This document shows positions 50,581 through 57,617 of a stretch of 64,000 nucleotides of DNA, in pieces. Position numbers and translations under genes: made by a program. Source of the stretch: an uncultured Lachnospiraceae bacterium (GTDB lineage Bacteria; Bacillota; Clostridia; Lachnospirales; Lachnospiraceae); assembly GCA_910587095.1 (NCBI GenBank), contig CAJUMJ010000043.1:1-64000 (forward strand), read 5' to 3'. Every line of letters starts with the position of its first letter. Position 1 is the first letter of the stretch. The notes under the pieces were generated by a model. That model did not search any database, was not told the origin of the DNA, and was given only the letters and a program-made list of their open reading frames with translations.

Positions 50581-51186
50581 ATGGCAAAGTATAGAAAACT
50601 CGGCAGAACATCAGACCAGAGAAAGGCGTTACTTAGAAGTCAGGTTACCGCTCTTTTGTATCACGGAAAGATCGTAACCACAGAGGCGAGAGCGAAGGAA
50701 GTGCGTAAGCTTGCGGAGCATTTAATCACACTCGCTGTCAAGGAGAAGGACAATTTTGAGACAGTTAAGGTTACCGCTAAGGTGCCTCGCAAGGATAAGG
50801 ACGGAAAGAGAGTAAAACAGATTATCGATAAGGACACGAAAGCTGTACTTTCCGAGACACACCGTGACAAGGACGGCAAAATTCTCAAGATCGAGAACGG
50901 CAGAACCGTTACCGTATACGATGAAGTGGAGAAAGAGATCAAGAAGGATATGCCTTCCAGACTTCACGCGAGAAGCCAGATAATGAAGGTTCTCTATCCT
51001 GTGAAGGAAGTGCCCTCCACACCGGCAGGACGCAAGAAGAATACGAAGGAAGTCAATTTGGTGGATAAGCTTTTTGACGAGTATGGGTCCAAGTATGCGA
51101 ACCGTCCGGGTGGTTATACCAGAATTATTAAGATTGGCCCCCGCAAAGGCGATGCGGCAATGGAAGTTGTATTAGAGCTGGTATAA
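50581..51186 (+). CDS. rplQ: 50S ribosomal protein L17 with a large internal insertion
   Basis: The usual bacterial L17 is about 115-130 residues; this one is 201. The N-terminal core ('MAKYRKLGRTSDQRKALLRS', 'VTTEARAKEVRKLAEHLITL') and the C-terminal core ('LHARSQIMKVLY', 'YANRPGGYTRIIKIGPRKGD') are intact. About 60 extra residues lie between (roughly 58-118), charged and beta-like ('KVPRKDKDGKRVKQIIDKDT', 'TVTVYDEVEKEIKKDM'). The frame is clean, so the insertion is a real feature. It ends the superoperon. Confidence 0.95.
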   Translation: MAKYRKLGRTSDQRKALLRSQVTALLYHGKIVTTEARAKEVRKLAEHLITLAVKEKDNFETVKVTAKVPRKDKDGKRVKQIIDKDTKAVLSETHRDKDGKILKIENGRTVTVYDEVEKEIKKDMPSRLHARSQIMKVLYPVKEVPSTPAGRKKNTKEVNLVDKLFDEYGSKYANRPGGYTRIIKIGPRKGDAAMEVVLELV

Positions 51187-51208
51187 AACTAAAAAAAGCA
51201 GATAAAAA

Positions 51209-51238
51209 GCCGAGCGTGAATAAGCGCCCGGTTTTTTT
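51209..51238 (+). terminator. Terminator of the ribosomal superoperon
   Basis: Stem CCGAGCGT / GCGCCCGG (one mismatch, one wobble), loop about 6, followed by seven T. It also faces the outward promoter of the invertible segment described below. Confidence 0.85.
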
Positions 51239-51336
51239 GTTATCCTGAATATAAATCGCCCTATCCATCCTTGCATGCAAGCATGTCGTCTGGATATGCC
51301 GCTTTCTAACTCTGCTTATGCGCGCAAAAAGAGATA

Positions 51337-51362
51337 CAACATTTTGTAATAAAATGTTGCAT
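51337..51362 (+). repeat. Left inverted repeat of a putative invertible segment
   Basis: Arms CAACATTTT and AAAATGTTG flank a 5-bp asymmetric spacer GTAAT, with extra CAT on the inner side. The copy at 52088-52113 is in opposite orientation with one arm mismatch. Two inverted 9-bp arms around a short spacer is the form of a tyrosine recombinase crossover site. Confidence 0.8.
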
Positions 51363-51381
51363 CTTCCTCTGTTCATTATAT

Positions 51382-51408
51382 ATATCGGAAAGCAAATCAA
51401 ATACTTAA
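51382..51408 (-). promoter_or_regulatory. Sigma-D/sigma-28-like promoter inside the invertible segment
   Basis: On the minus strand TTAA (51408-51405), exactly 15 bp, TCCGATAT (51389-51382). The B. subtilis sigma-D consensus is TAAA-N15-GCCGATAT, so 10 of 12 positions match. It now reads leftward, out through the left repeat toward the rplQ terminator. A TATAAT (51380-51375) overlaps downstream but has only a 14-bp spacer from TTGATT. Confidence 0.6.
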
Positions 51409-51455
51409 CCCCTTTTTTAAATTTATTTTTATTTCTATGACATTCTGCGATTGTC

Positions 51456-52034
51456 CTACAGATTAATGTGCAGATATACCTGGTCGCGCTCGTCCTGCTC
51501 GATGCCGAGATAGCGTTTCGTGATCTGATAGGAGGAGTGATTGTACAGATCCATCAGCATGGCAGGCGGCGTGCCTTGCTGCCAGGCGTGATATCCGAAT
51601 GTCTTGCGCAGAGAGTGACAACCGATATGCTCGGGTAACCCGCATTCTTTGGCTGCGTTTCGGACGATCCGGTATGCCTGATAACGTGAGAGTGGCTGTG
51701 ATTTGAAGCGGCTGCTGGGAAAGAGATAATCGGACAGTCCCGGATTCTGAGAGGAGCGCCAATAGCTCTCAAGTGCTTGCCGCAGAGCGTCATTGATGGG
51801 AACAATACGGGTTTTTTCGGTTTTCTGTTCCTCGACGCATATATGTCCGCGCAGCTCTCCGTCGGCGCTGCACACATCCTTCCATTTCAGACTTAACAAG
51901 TCGCCTATGCGAAAAGCGGTGTTCAGTCCCATGACAATCATCGTGTAGTTACGGGGATTGGGTGAGACATCCCGGTAATAGTCTCTGAAAAAAATGAGGG
52001 CTTTTTTGTCTTTGATCGGACTTGTCGTACTCAT
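51456..52034 (-). CDS. Small tyrosine recombinase (FimB/XerC-like) within inverted repeats
   Basis: This 192-residue protein is almost only a catalytic domain, the size of FimB/FimE (about 200). The active-site set is complete: R42 ('NTAFRIGDLL'), a Lys near 70, H140-x-x-R143 ('HSLRKTFGYHAWQ'), H166 ('YNHSSYQITKRYLGI') and nucleophile Y175. There is no N-terminal core-binding domain of the long integrase type. GAAGGAGGTATTTAT precedes the ATG. No other phage or ICE genes adjoin, and the gene sits entirely between the two inverted repeats, so I infer a dedicated DNA invertase acting on them. It is convergent with rplQ and divergent from csrA. Confidence 0.85.
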   Translation of the reverse strand: MSTTSPIKDKKALIFFRDYYRDVSPNPRNYTMIVMGLNTAFRIGDLLSLKWKDVCSADGELRGHICVEEQKTEKTRIVPINDALRQALESYWRSSQNPGLSDYLFPSSRFKSQPLSRYQAYRIVRNAAKECGLPEHIGCHSLRKTFGYHAWQQGTPPAMLMDLYNHSSYQITKRYLGIEQDERDQVYLHINL

Positions 52035-52087
52035 ATAAATACCTCCTTCTGTTTTGCGGTAAATGATTAGTTTACTGAGATGACCCC

Positions 52088-52113
52088 ATGCAACATTCTA
52101 TTACAAAATGTTG
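52088..52113 (-). repeat. Right inverted repeat of the putative invertible segment
   Basis: Read on the minus strand this is CAACATTTT-GTAAT-AGAATGTTG, the left repeat with one change (A to G) in one arm and the same spacer. The repeats bound 725 bp holding the recombinase gene and the sigma-D-like promoter. Confidence 0.8.
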
Positions 52114-52128
52114 CGTATGCAAATGCAA
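52100..52128 (-). promoter_or_regulatory. Possible recombinase promoter straddling the right repeat
   Basis: On the minus strand TTGCAT (52128-52123), 17-bp spacer, TGTAAT (52105-52100). The -10 lies in the repeat and the -35 in the fixed flank. The equivalent -35 position beyond the left repeat is GCGCAA, so this promoter would exist in only one orientation. Confidence 0.45.
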
Positions 52129-52166
52129 GGCGGCAATCCCGTATAGGGGAAAGCAAGGAGGCTCAA

Positions 52167-52439
52167 ATGCTTAGAATGACGGTGAACACGGAGGAGTATA
52201 TTCAGATCGGCGACGATATCAGGATCATTTTTCTCGGCGGCAGCAAAAACCACACGAGAGTGATGCTGGACGTCCCGAAGGAAATCAATGTGGCGCGGAG
52301 CAGGGCTCTTGAAAACCACGCGAAGTCGGCCGAGGAGCGGGCGAAAATCGACCACTATTACGCGGAACCGGAGCTGGCGGAGAAATACCGGAAAAAGAGG
52401 ATCGTCATGAGCGACGGCGCGAAAAAGGCGCCTAGGTAA
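52167..52439 (+). CDS. csrA: CsrA-family RNA-binding translational regulator
   Basis: This 90-residue CsrA-like protein reads 'MLRMTVNTEEYIQIGDDIRI', 'IFLGGSKNHTRVMLDVPKEI', 'NVARSRALE', matching the CsrA beta-dimer pattern (compare 'GD-I-I-VL...VRIGIDAPKE...V-R-E'). The residues that contact GGA, around the first strand and the 'PKE-V-R' strand, are largely kept, though the N-terminal Leu-Thr-Arg is Arg-Met-Thr. The C-terminal helix is about 15-25 residues longer than usual. AAGCAAGGAGG precedes the ATG. In Firmicutes CsrA represses flagellin translation and is antagonised by FliW; flagellin is the next gene, and fliW is not in the window. Confidence 0.85.
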   Translation: MLRMTVNTEEYIQIGDDIRIIFLGGSKNHTRVMLDVPKEINVARSRALENHAKSAEERAKIDHYYAEPELAEKYRKKRIVMSDGAKKAPR

Positions 52440-52450
52440 CATGGTAATAG

Positions 52451-52480
52451 CCCGGAGCTGTCCTGGGGGCTTCGGGTTTA
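52451..52480 (+). terminator. Hairpin after csrA
   Basis: CCCGGAGC (52451-52458) / GCTTCGGG (52469-52476) then TTTATT. Either a weak terminator or a processing hairpin between csrA and flagellin. Confidence 0.5.
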
Positions 52481-52634
52481 TTGCATAGACCGTATCGGCA
52501 AGGAGGCGGGCGCAGACAAAGCGGCATTGGACTTTAGCCGGTACAGCGGCGGAAAAATCCGAAAAGGCGGCGCAGCAGGTGCGCGGCAATGGATTTTTAA
52601 GCCATTTTGGAACAACGGACTATAAACAAACAAA

Positions 52635-52673
52635 TGGCGGTAAATGGATTTGCCGTCGGCAAAAACAAGGAGG
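52635..52673 (+). promoter_or_regulatory. Candidate CsrA-binding sites in the flagellin leader
   Basis: GGCGGTAAA pairs with TTTGCCGTC (two wobbles), leaving the loop TGGA, so GGA is presented in a hairpin loop. A second GGA lies in the Shine-Dalgarno AAGGAGG (52667-52673). Two sites, one hairpin and one over the ribosome-binding site, is the layout of the B. subtilis hag leader. Confidence 0.55.
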
Positions 52674-52680
52674 TAAGTTT

Positions 52681-53766
52681 ATGATCGTTAAACACAATAT
52701 CACAGCAATGAACTCTAACAGAATGCTCGGCCTGACCACTTCTTCCCAGGCGAAATCCACAGAGAAGTTATCTTCCGGCTACAAGATCAACCGCGCGGCT
52801 GACGATGCGGCAGGGCTGTCCATTTCCGAGAAGATGAGAAGGCAGGTAAGAGGTCTGACGCAGGCTTCCTCAAACGCGCAGGACGGTATCAGCGTTGTAC
52901 AGACCGCTGAGGGCGCGCTGAACGAAGTGGAAGATATGCTCCAGAGAATGAATGAACTGGCTGTGAAAGGTGAGACGGGCACTCTGACTACGACGGACCG
53001 CGCGGCGATCCAGGCTGAGATCAGACAGCTCATGAGCGAGGTTGACCGCGTACAGAGTACCACAACCTTCAACGAGATGAACCTGTTAGACGGTTCCTTC
53101 ATCAAGGGTCTGCAGGTGGGTGCAGAAGCAGGTCAGCACATCAACATCAGCATCAACAATATGAGTATGTTTGGTTTGGCTCAGAATATTGATAGCAAGC
53201 TGTATACCAAGGTGACTTACAACTATTTACGTATGGAGACAGGAACCAGCTATACGTCCACTACGTTTAAAGCGCAGAAGGTAGGTAACGGGTCAGTGAT
53301 GATCGGTTCGGCCGGTAACAAGCAAGCTACTACATTCTCCACTTTGGGGACAGACAACAAATACAATGTAGGGCATATGAACAGCACTATGGCGAAGAAA
53401 ATTATCACTACCTTCATGTGCCTGCGGGTAGGTACAGGTGATAGTAAGGTGAACGGGGCAGCTAAGGGATGGGTTGCGAACGCAAAGGACTTCAACTCTC
53501 TGAATGCATTTGTCAAGGGTGCACTTTCCCTCGTGTCCCAGCAGAGATCCGACCTCGGTGCAATCCAGAACCGTCTGGAGCACACCATTAGCAACCTCGA
53601 TAACATCGTGGAGAACACCCAGTCCGCGGAGGCTGCGATCCGTGATACGGATATTGCGACGGAGATGGTTAAGTACTCCAACAACAATATCTTACAGCAG
53701 GCAGGTACGTCCATGCTGTCCCAGGCGAACCAGGGCAACCAGTTGGCACTGTCCTTGCTCGGTTAA
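52681..53766 (+). CDS. fliC: Flagellin
   Basis: ATG 52681 (CAAGGAGGTAAGTTT) gives 361 residues. The N-terminal D0/D1 has 'MIVKHNITAMNSNRMLGLTT', 'LSSGYKINRAADDAAGLSIS' and 'SNAQDGISVVQTAEGALNEV'. The C-terminal D1/D0 has 'LGAIQNRLEHTISNLDNIVE' and ends 'NQGNQLALSLLG'. The central variable part (about 165-280) is short, so the filament surface domain is small. No sigma-28-like promoter lies in the 240 bp upstream, so transcription probably comes from before csrA. It is followed by a strong terminator. Confidence 0.97.
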   Translation: MIVKHNITAMNSNRMLGLTTSSQAKSTEKLSSGYKINRAADDAAGLSISEKMRRQVRGLTQASSNAQDGISVVQTAEGALNEVEDMLQRMNELAVKGETGTLTTTDRAAIQAEIRQLMSEVDRVQSTTTFNEMNLLDGSFIKGLQVGAEAGQHINISINNMSMFGLAQNIDSKLYTKVTYNYLRMETGTSYTSTTFKAQKVGNGSVMIGSAGNKQATTFSTLGTDNKYNVGHMNSTMAKKIITTFMCLRVGTGDSKVNGAAKGWVANAKDFNSLNAFVKGALSLVSQQRSDLGAIQNRLEHTISNLDNIVENTQSAEAAIRDTDIATEMVKYSNNNILQQAGTSMLSQANQGNQLALSLLG

Positions 53767-53811
53767 TAGGGATTGGGAAAACAAAATTAATTGTCTTATT
53801 GTGTGGATATT

Positions 53812-53846
53812 GCCGCACTCCCCTCCATTTTTAGGGGGAGTGCGGC
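53812..53846 (+). terminator. Strong hairpin after flagellin
   Basis: Perfect 12-bp stem GCCGCACTCCCC (53812-53823) / GGGGAGTGCGGC (53835-53846), loop T-rich. There is no T-run after it. Its 3' arm abuts the decayed second flagellin, whose frame runs into it. Confidence 0.75.
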
Positions 53847-54694
53847 AGTTTCAGATCAATACAAAGAAAAAAGAGAAAAATGCGCAGAAGCTTGCGTCCG
53901 GCTATAAAATCAACCGTGCGGCCGACGATGCGGCGGGACTGACGATGTCGGAGACAATGCGCAGGTTAATCAGGGGATTGCAGAGAGGCTCTGAAAATAT
54001 CACGGAGGGGATTTCCCTGATCAAGGTTGCCGACGCGGCGCTCGGGGAGATTACGGATATGCTGCAGAGGATCAATGAACTGTCAGTACAGGCGTACAAC
54101 GGGACAAACACCTCGCAGGACAGACATGCGATTCAGGCGGAGATAGACCAGCTACTCGAAGAGATTGGCAGAACCGGTGAGACGACTACCTACAATGAGA
54201 TTCAGATTTTAAAGTGGGAGCCGTCTTTTACGCATGAGGTGGTGGTCAGGGAGGATCAGATACTCACGTTGCCGGTGAAGAGGAGCATGATGACCATGCT
54301 TCCGGATTGGCTGAATAACGGCATAGATAAGAAGCTGGAAAAGCATACCGGGTATGAGAACCTGACGGATATTTCGACCGGTGCAACGGCAAAACAGCTT
54401 ACGTCGGAGACGATGATTACCCTAAAGAAGGATGCAGCCGGAAATATAGAAAGAAATGCTGACGGTACGGCAAATTATATTTATTACGGGCCCAATTACG
54501 GCAATTCCTACGGAGCGCAGAAGGCGGAATATGCCGGTCTGATCGCCCTTCTTGGCGGCGGGATAGGGATTCCTTGTGGTACATGCAGCTCCAGGCAGAC
54601 AGTTTGTTTTAAGCCTGCTTCGGTAAATTGGTATGAATGGGAGCGGAAGGGCTCCCATTTCGGTCAGTCGATTGTTTTCTGGAAATGCTGGTAG
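53844..54694 (+). pseudogene. Truncated second flagellin with a divergent C-terminal part
   Basis: From about 53844 the frame reads 'RQFQINTKKKEKNAQKLASG' and 'YKINRAADDAAGLTMSETMR', a normal flagellin N-terminus lacking only its first dozen residues and start codon. It continues through 'RINELSVQAYNGTNTSQDRH' and 'EIGRTGETTTYNEIQILKWE', then an unfamiliar segment of about 150 residues ('VVVREDQILTLPVKRSMMTM'). It ends cysteine-rich ('GIPCGTCSSRQTVCFKP') without a C-terminal D0 domain. With both ends lost it cannot polymerise as flagellin. The stop overlaps the convergent M15 peptidase gene by 31 bases. Confidence 0.7.
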
Positions 54695-55593
54695 TCTTTT
54701 GTGGAGTTCCAGTTGCCGCCCCAGGTGAAACCGTGTTCGGTAAAGAGGCGGTAGCAAAGATCGTTCTCGTCGATCTTGTAGGCGAAGCTTTGGCTGCGAT
54801 CGGCGTAGATCTCACTGCCCGGCGGGGAGATATAGTCGCTGCCATCCGCGTTTCTCTGAAAAACGACGTAGGGATTATAGTATGGGTTCACGTCAATGGC
54901 AAGACCGTAGGCATGTTTGGAAAGGTTTGACGTGCCGTCCACAACCCGGTAATTAAAGCAAGAGGTGTTATTGTCTGCCATAGAGGCAGTGTCGTCGCCG
55001 CCGTATTCGTCGATCAGACGCACCCGCTCAATCCGGTATTCGTTTCTGTAAAGCTCGTAAAAAATTTCCGTCATATCCTGCGCGACGGCTTTGTTGCAAA
55101 TCAACTCGCCGGTCTGCTCTTTCCCCTCAAAGTCAATATATTTCAGCCCCACGTAATTTAGGTCGTCATAGGGGACTGTGCAGCCGCTTTCCGGGTAGGA
55201 AATGCCGGTGATTCTTTCCTTGACGGCTTCGCTTAACGGTTCGTAGAAGAAGCCTTCTTTGTAGGTCGTGCGATCGGAATAATATTCCATAATGTCAGAC
55301 TTTTCCTCGGCTTTGACTGTATCTTGCGGGGTATCCGCAGAAGGTTCGACGGATGTATCCGGGATACTGTCTTTTGTGTCAGTATATGCGGTGGACTTGT
55401 CCGAGGTGACAGTCGTGTCGGATTCGTTTTCCTTTTGCTTCCCGTAGGCTTGCTCGGGATGATTTTTGGCATATTCCAGCAGGGTTTCGTCGCCGGACAG
55501 ATAGTGTGCGAGAAAAGCGCATATAAATATAAAGGTGAGCAGAAACAAAACGGGCTTTGCGGCCTGTCGCAGTAATTTTTTCAAATCGGACAT
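54664..55593 (-). CDS. M15-family D-Ala-D-Ala carboxypeptidase-like protein
   Basis: This 309-residue protein is anchored by one N-terminal helix (about 14-32, 'PVLFLLTFIFICAFLAHYL'), followed by a Ser/Thr/Asp-rich stalk (about 50-100) and a peptidase domain. Zinc motifs of the VanY/peptidoglycan hydrolase group are present: 'LSKHAYGLAIDVNPYYNPY' (His and Asp) and the late 'DYQHFQ' His. It probably trims or cleaves peptidoglycan stem peptides outside the membrane. It is transcribed alone. Confidence 0.88.
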   Translation of the reverse strand: MSDLKKLLRQAAKPVLFLLTFIFICAFLAHYLSGDETLLEYAKNHPEQAYGKQKENESDTTVTSDKSTAYTDTKDSIPDTSVEPSADTPQDTVKAEEKSDIMEYYSDRTTYKEGFFYEPLSEAVKERITGISYPESGCTVPYDDLNYVGLKYIDFEGKEQTGELICNKAVAQDMTEIFYELYRNEYRIERVRLIDEYGGDDTASMADNNTSCFNYRVVDGTSNLSKHAYGLAIDVNPYYNPYVVFQRNADGSDYISPPGSEIYADRSQSFAYKIDENDLCYRLFTEHGFTWGGNWNSTKDYQHFQKTID

Positions 55594-55635
55594 ACAGTAT
55601 GAGACTCCTTTGAATTATTTATGTTTTTATTGCGT

Positions 55636-55706
55636 ATTGTACCATATAAAACCGATAACAGTAAAGATTGCTTTCCCTTGTATTTTTCTCCGCAATCTAG
55701 TACAAT
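55636..55706. promoter_or_regulatory. Divergent promoters between the M15 peptidase and the ECF module
   Basis: Minus strand: TTTACT (55665-55660), 18 bp, TACAAT (55641-55636), for the peptidase. Plus strand: TTGTAT (55678-55683), 17 bp, TACAAT (55701-55706), for ecfA1. The two sets lie about 13 bp apart. Confidence 0.5.
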
Positions 55707-55781
55707 AAGCGATGATATAGCCTGGCGGAGCCGATGTGACGGCAGGCGGGAAAGAGAATGAGAAAGATAAAGGAAGCGTTC

Positions 55782-56630
55782 ATGGGAATTATCAAAACAG
55801 ACAAACTGACATTTGAATATATCCGTCGTGACGAAGAGGGGAATGTGGAAGGTATTACCCGGGCCGTGGACGAGGTGGATATGGACATCAGGCAGGGAGA
55901 TTTCATTGCCATTCTGGGACATAACGGATCCGGGAAATCCACTCTCGCCAAGCATATCAACGCAATCCTGTATCCCACGGAAGGGACGGTATGGGTGGAC
56001 GGTATGGACACGCAGGATGAGGCGCATCTTTGGGATATCCGCCAGGAAGCCGGCATGGTGTTCCAAAACCCGGATAATCAGATTATCGGGCAGGTTGTGG
56101 AGGAGGATGTGGGATTTGGCCCGGAAAATATGGGCGTACCCACCAAAGAAATATGGGAGCGCGTGGAGGAGAGCCTTAAGGCGGTCGGAATGTACGAATT
56201 TCGAAAACATTCTCCGAACAAACTCTCTGGCGGCCAGAAGCAGCGGGTATCCATTGCGGGTGTGATTGCCATGCATCCGAAGTGTATTATTTTGGATGAA
56301 CCTACGGCGATGCTCGACCCGAACGGCCGGAAGGAAGTAGTTCGCGCGGTGCGTGCCCTGAATGATGTGGAAGGGATTACGGTCGTGCTGATTACGCACT
56401 ATATGGAAGAAATTATTCATGCCGATATGGTATTTGTCATGGACGGGGGTCATGTTGCCATGGAGGGGACGCCGAGGGAGATTTTTTCCAGAGTGGACGA
56501 GCTGAAGGAATTGCGGCTGGATGTGCCGCAGGTGACGCTTCTTGCCTATGAACTGAGGAAAAAGGGCGTAAATTTGCCGGAAGGTATTTTGACTATAGAG
56601 GAGTTTACGGAGGCGCTTTCGCGGGTGTAA
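55782..56630 (+). CDS. ecfA1: ECF transporter ATPase EcfA1
   Basis: ATG 55782 is preferred because AAAGGAAG lies five bases before it; ATG 55758 is an alternative adding eight residues. The result is 282 residues. Walker A 'GHNGSGKSTLAKHINAI', signature 'LSGGQKQRVSIAGVIAMHP', Walker B 'CIILDEPTAMLDPNG'. With EcfA2 and EcfT it forms the shared energising module for vitamin and metal importers whose S-components are encoded elsewhere. In related genomes this module directly follows rplQ. Confidence 0.95.
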   Translation: MGIIKTDKLTFEYIRRDEEGNVEGITRAVDEVDMDIRQGDFIAILGHNGSGKSTLAKHINAILYPTEGTVWVDGMDTQDEAHLWDIRQEAGMVFQNPDNQIIGQVVEEDVGFGPENMGVPTKEIWERVEESLKAVGMYEFRKHSPNKLSGGQKQRVSIAGVIAMHPKCIILDEPTAMLDPNGRKEVVRAVRALNDVEGITVVLITHYMEEIIHADMVFVMDGGHVAMEGTPREIFSRVDELKELRLDVPQVTLLAYELRKKGVNLPEGILTIEEFTEALSRV

Positions 56631-56678
56631 GCGGTCCGGCCAAAGTGACAATCAAAAGGATAAAGAGGAAATACAGTC

Positions 56679-57533
56679 ATGTCTCTGATTTTAGACCATG
56701 TAAATTATGTATATGGGGAGGATACGGCTCTGGCGGTACATGCCCTGAAGGATGTGAATCTGGTGATTCCCGACGGGCAGTTTATCGGCCTGATCGGGCA
56801 TACAGGCTCCGGAAAATCCACGCTGGTACAACATTTAAACGGGTTGATACGGCCTACGGGAGGTACAATCTATTACAATGGCGAGGACATTCACGACAAG
56901 GAATACGACAGGAAGAAACTGCGAAGCAAGGTAGGACTGGTGTTCCAGTACCCCGAGCACCAGCTTTTTGAGATCGATGTGTTTAAGGATGTGTGCTTTG
57001 GGCCGAAAAATCTTGGTCTTTCACAGAAAGAGGTGGAACTTCGGGCTTACGCCGCGCTAAAGCAGGTGGGGCTTGAGGACGATTACTTTTACCAGTCGCC
57101 CTTCGATCTCTCCGGCGGGCAAAAGCGTAGAGTGGCGATTGCGGGCGTGCTGGCTATGAAACCGGATATTTTGATATTGGACGAGCCTACGGCAGGACTT
57201 GACCCGAAGGGAAGAGACGAGATTCTGGACCAGATTGCGAAGCTTAAGGAGGAGACGGGGATTACCGTGATTCTTGTTTCCCACAGCATGGAAGATGTGG
57301 CGAAGTATGTGGAACGGATTATCGTTATGAATCGGGGAAGCGTTCTCTTTGACGATACGCCGAGGGAAGTTTTTGGACATTATAAGGAGCTGGAGCAGGT
57401 GGGGCTCGCCGCGCCCCAGGTGACGTATATTATGCAGGCGTTAAAGAAAAAGGGTATGCCTGTGGATACCTCCGTCACGACGATTAGGGAAGCGGAGCAG
57501 GAGATACTTAGGGTTCTTGGAGGAAAAGATTAA
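56679..57533 (+). CDS. ecfA2: ECF transporter ATPase EcfA2
   Basis: This 284-residue partner ATPase has Walker A 'GHTGSGKSTLVQHLNGL', signature 'LSGGQKRRVAIAGVLAMKP' and Walker B 'ILILDEPTAGLDPKG'. It starts 48 bp after ecfA1 and is preceded by AAGAGGAAATACAGTC. EcfA1/EcfA2 heterodimerise, each with one degenerate site in the usual arrangement. Confidence 0.95.
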   Translation: MSLILDHVNYVYGEDTALAVHALKDVNLVIPDGQFIGLIGHTGSGKSTLVQHLNGLIRPTGGTIYYNGEDIHDKEYDRKKLRSKVGLVFQYPEHQLFEIDVFKDVCFGPKNLGLSQKEVELRAYAALKQVGLEDDYFYQSPFDLSGGQKRRVAIAGVLAMKPDILILDEPTAGLDPKGRDEILDQIAKLKEETGITVILVSHSMEDVAKYVERIIVMNRGSVLFDDTPREVFGHYKELEQVGLAAPQVTYIMQALKKKGMPVDTSVTTIREAEQEILRVLGGKD

Positions 57534-57617
57534 AATTTTCAATCGCGAGATTTGTGCCAGCGCGTTGCCTGACACAAACTTGTTATGCGCGAAGAGCAGC
57601 GCAGAAATGGGGAAAAA
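57534..57617 (+). repeat. Start-proximal repeat, copy 2 (upstream of ecfT)
   Basis: TTTTCAATCGCGAGATTTGTG ... GCGTTGCCTGACACAAAC ... TGCGCGAAGAGCAGCGCAGAAATGG (in pieces) ends at the ecfT start, matching 45178-45275. Stems TTTGTG/CACAAA and TGCGC/GCGCA are conserved while the loop sequences differ. Confidence 0.75.

Noticed and set aside
51456..52034. Recombinase as the integrase of a prophage or ICE
   Set aside because: It is only catalytic-domain size, has no phage or conjugation genes nearby, and lies within short inverted repeats rather than beside a tRNA or long att sites.
52440..52680. Own sigma-28 promoter for flagellin
   Set aside because: Looked for TAAA-N15-GCCGATAA-type sites; the best, TTAA-N15-CGGACTAT near 52600, lacks the CCGATA core.
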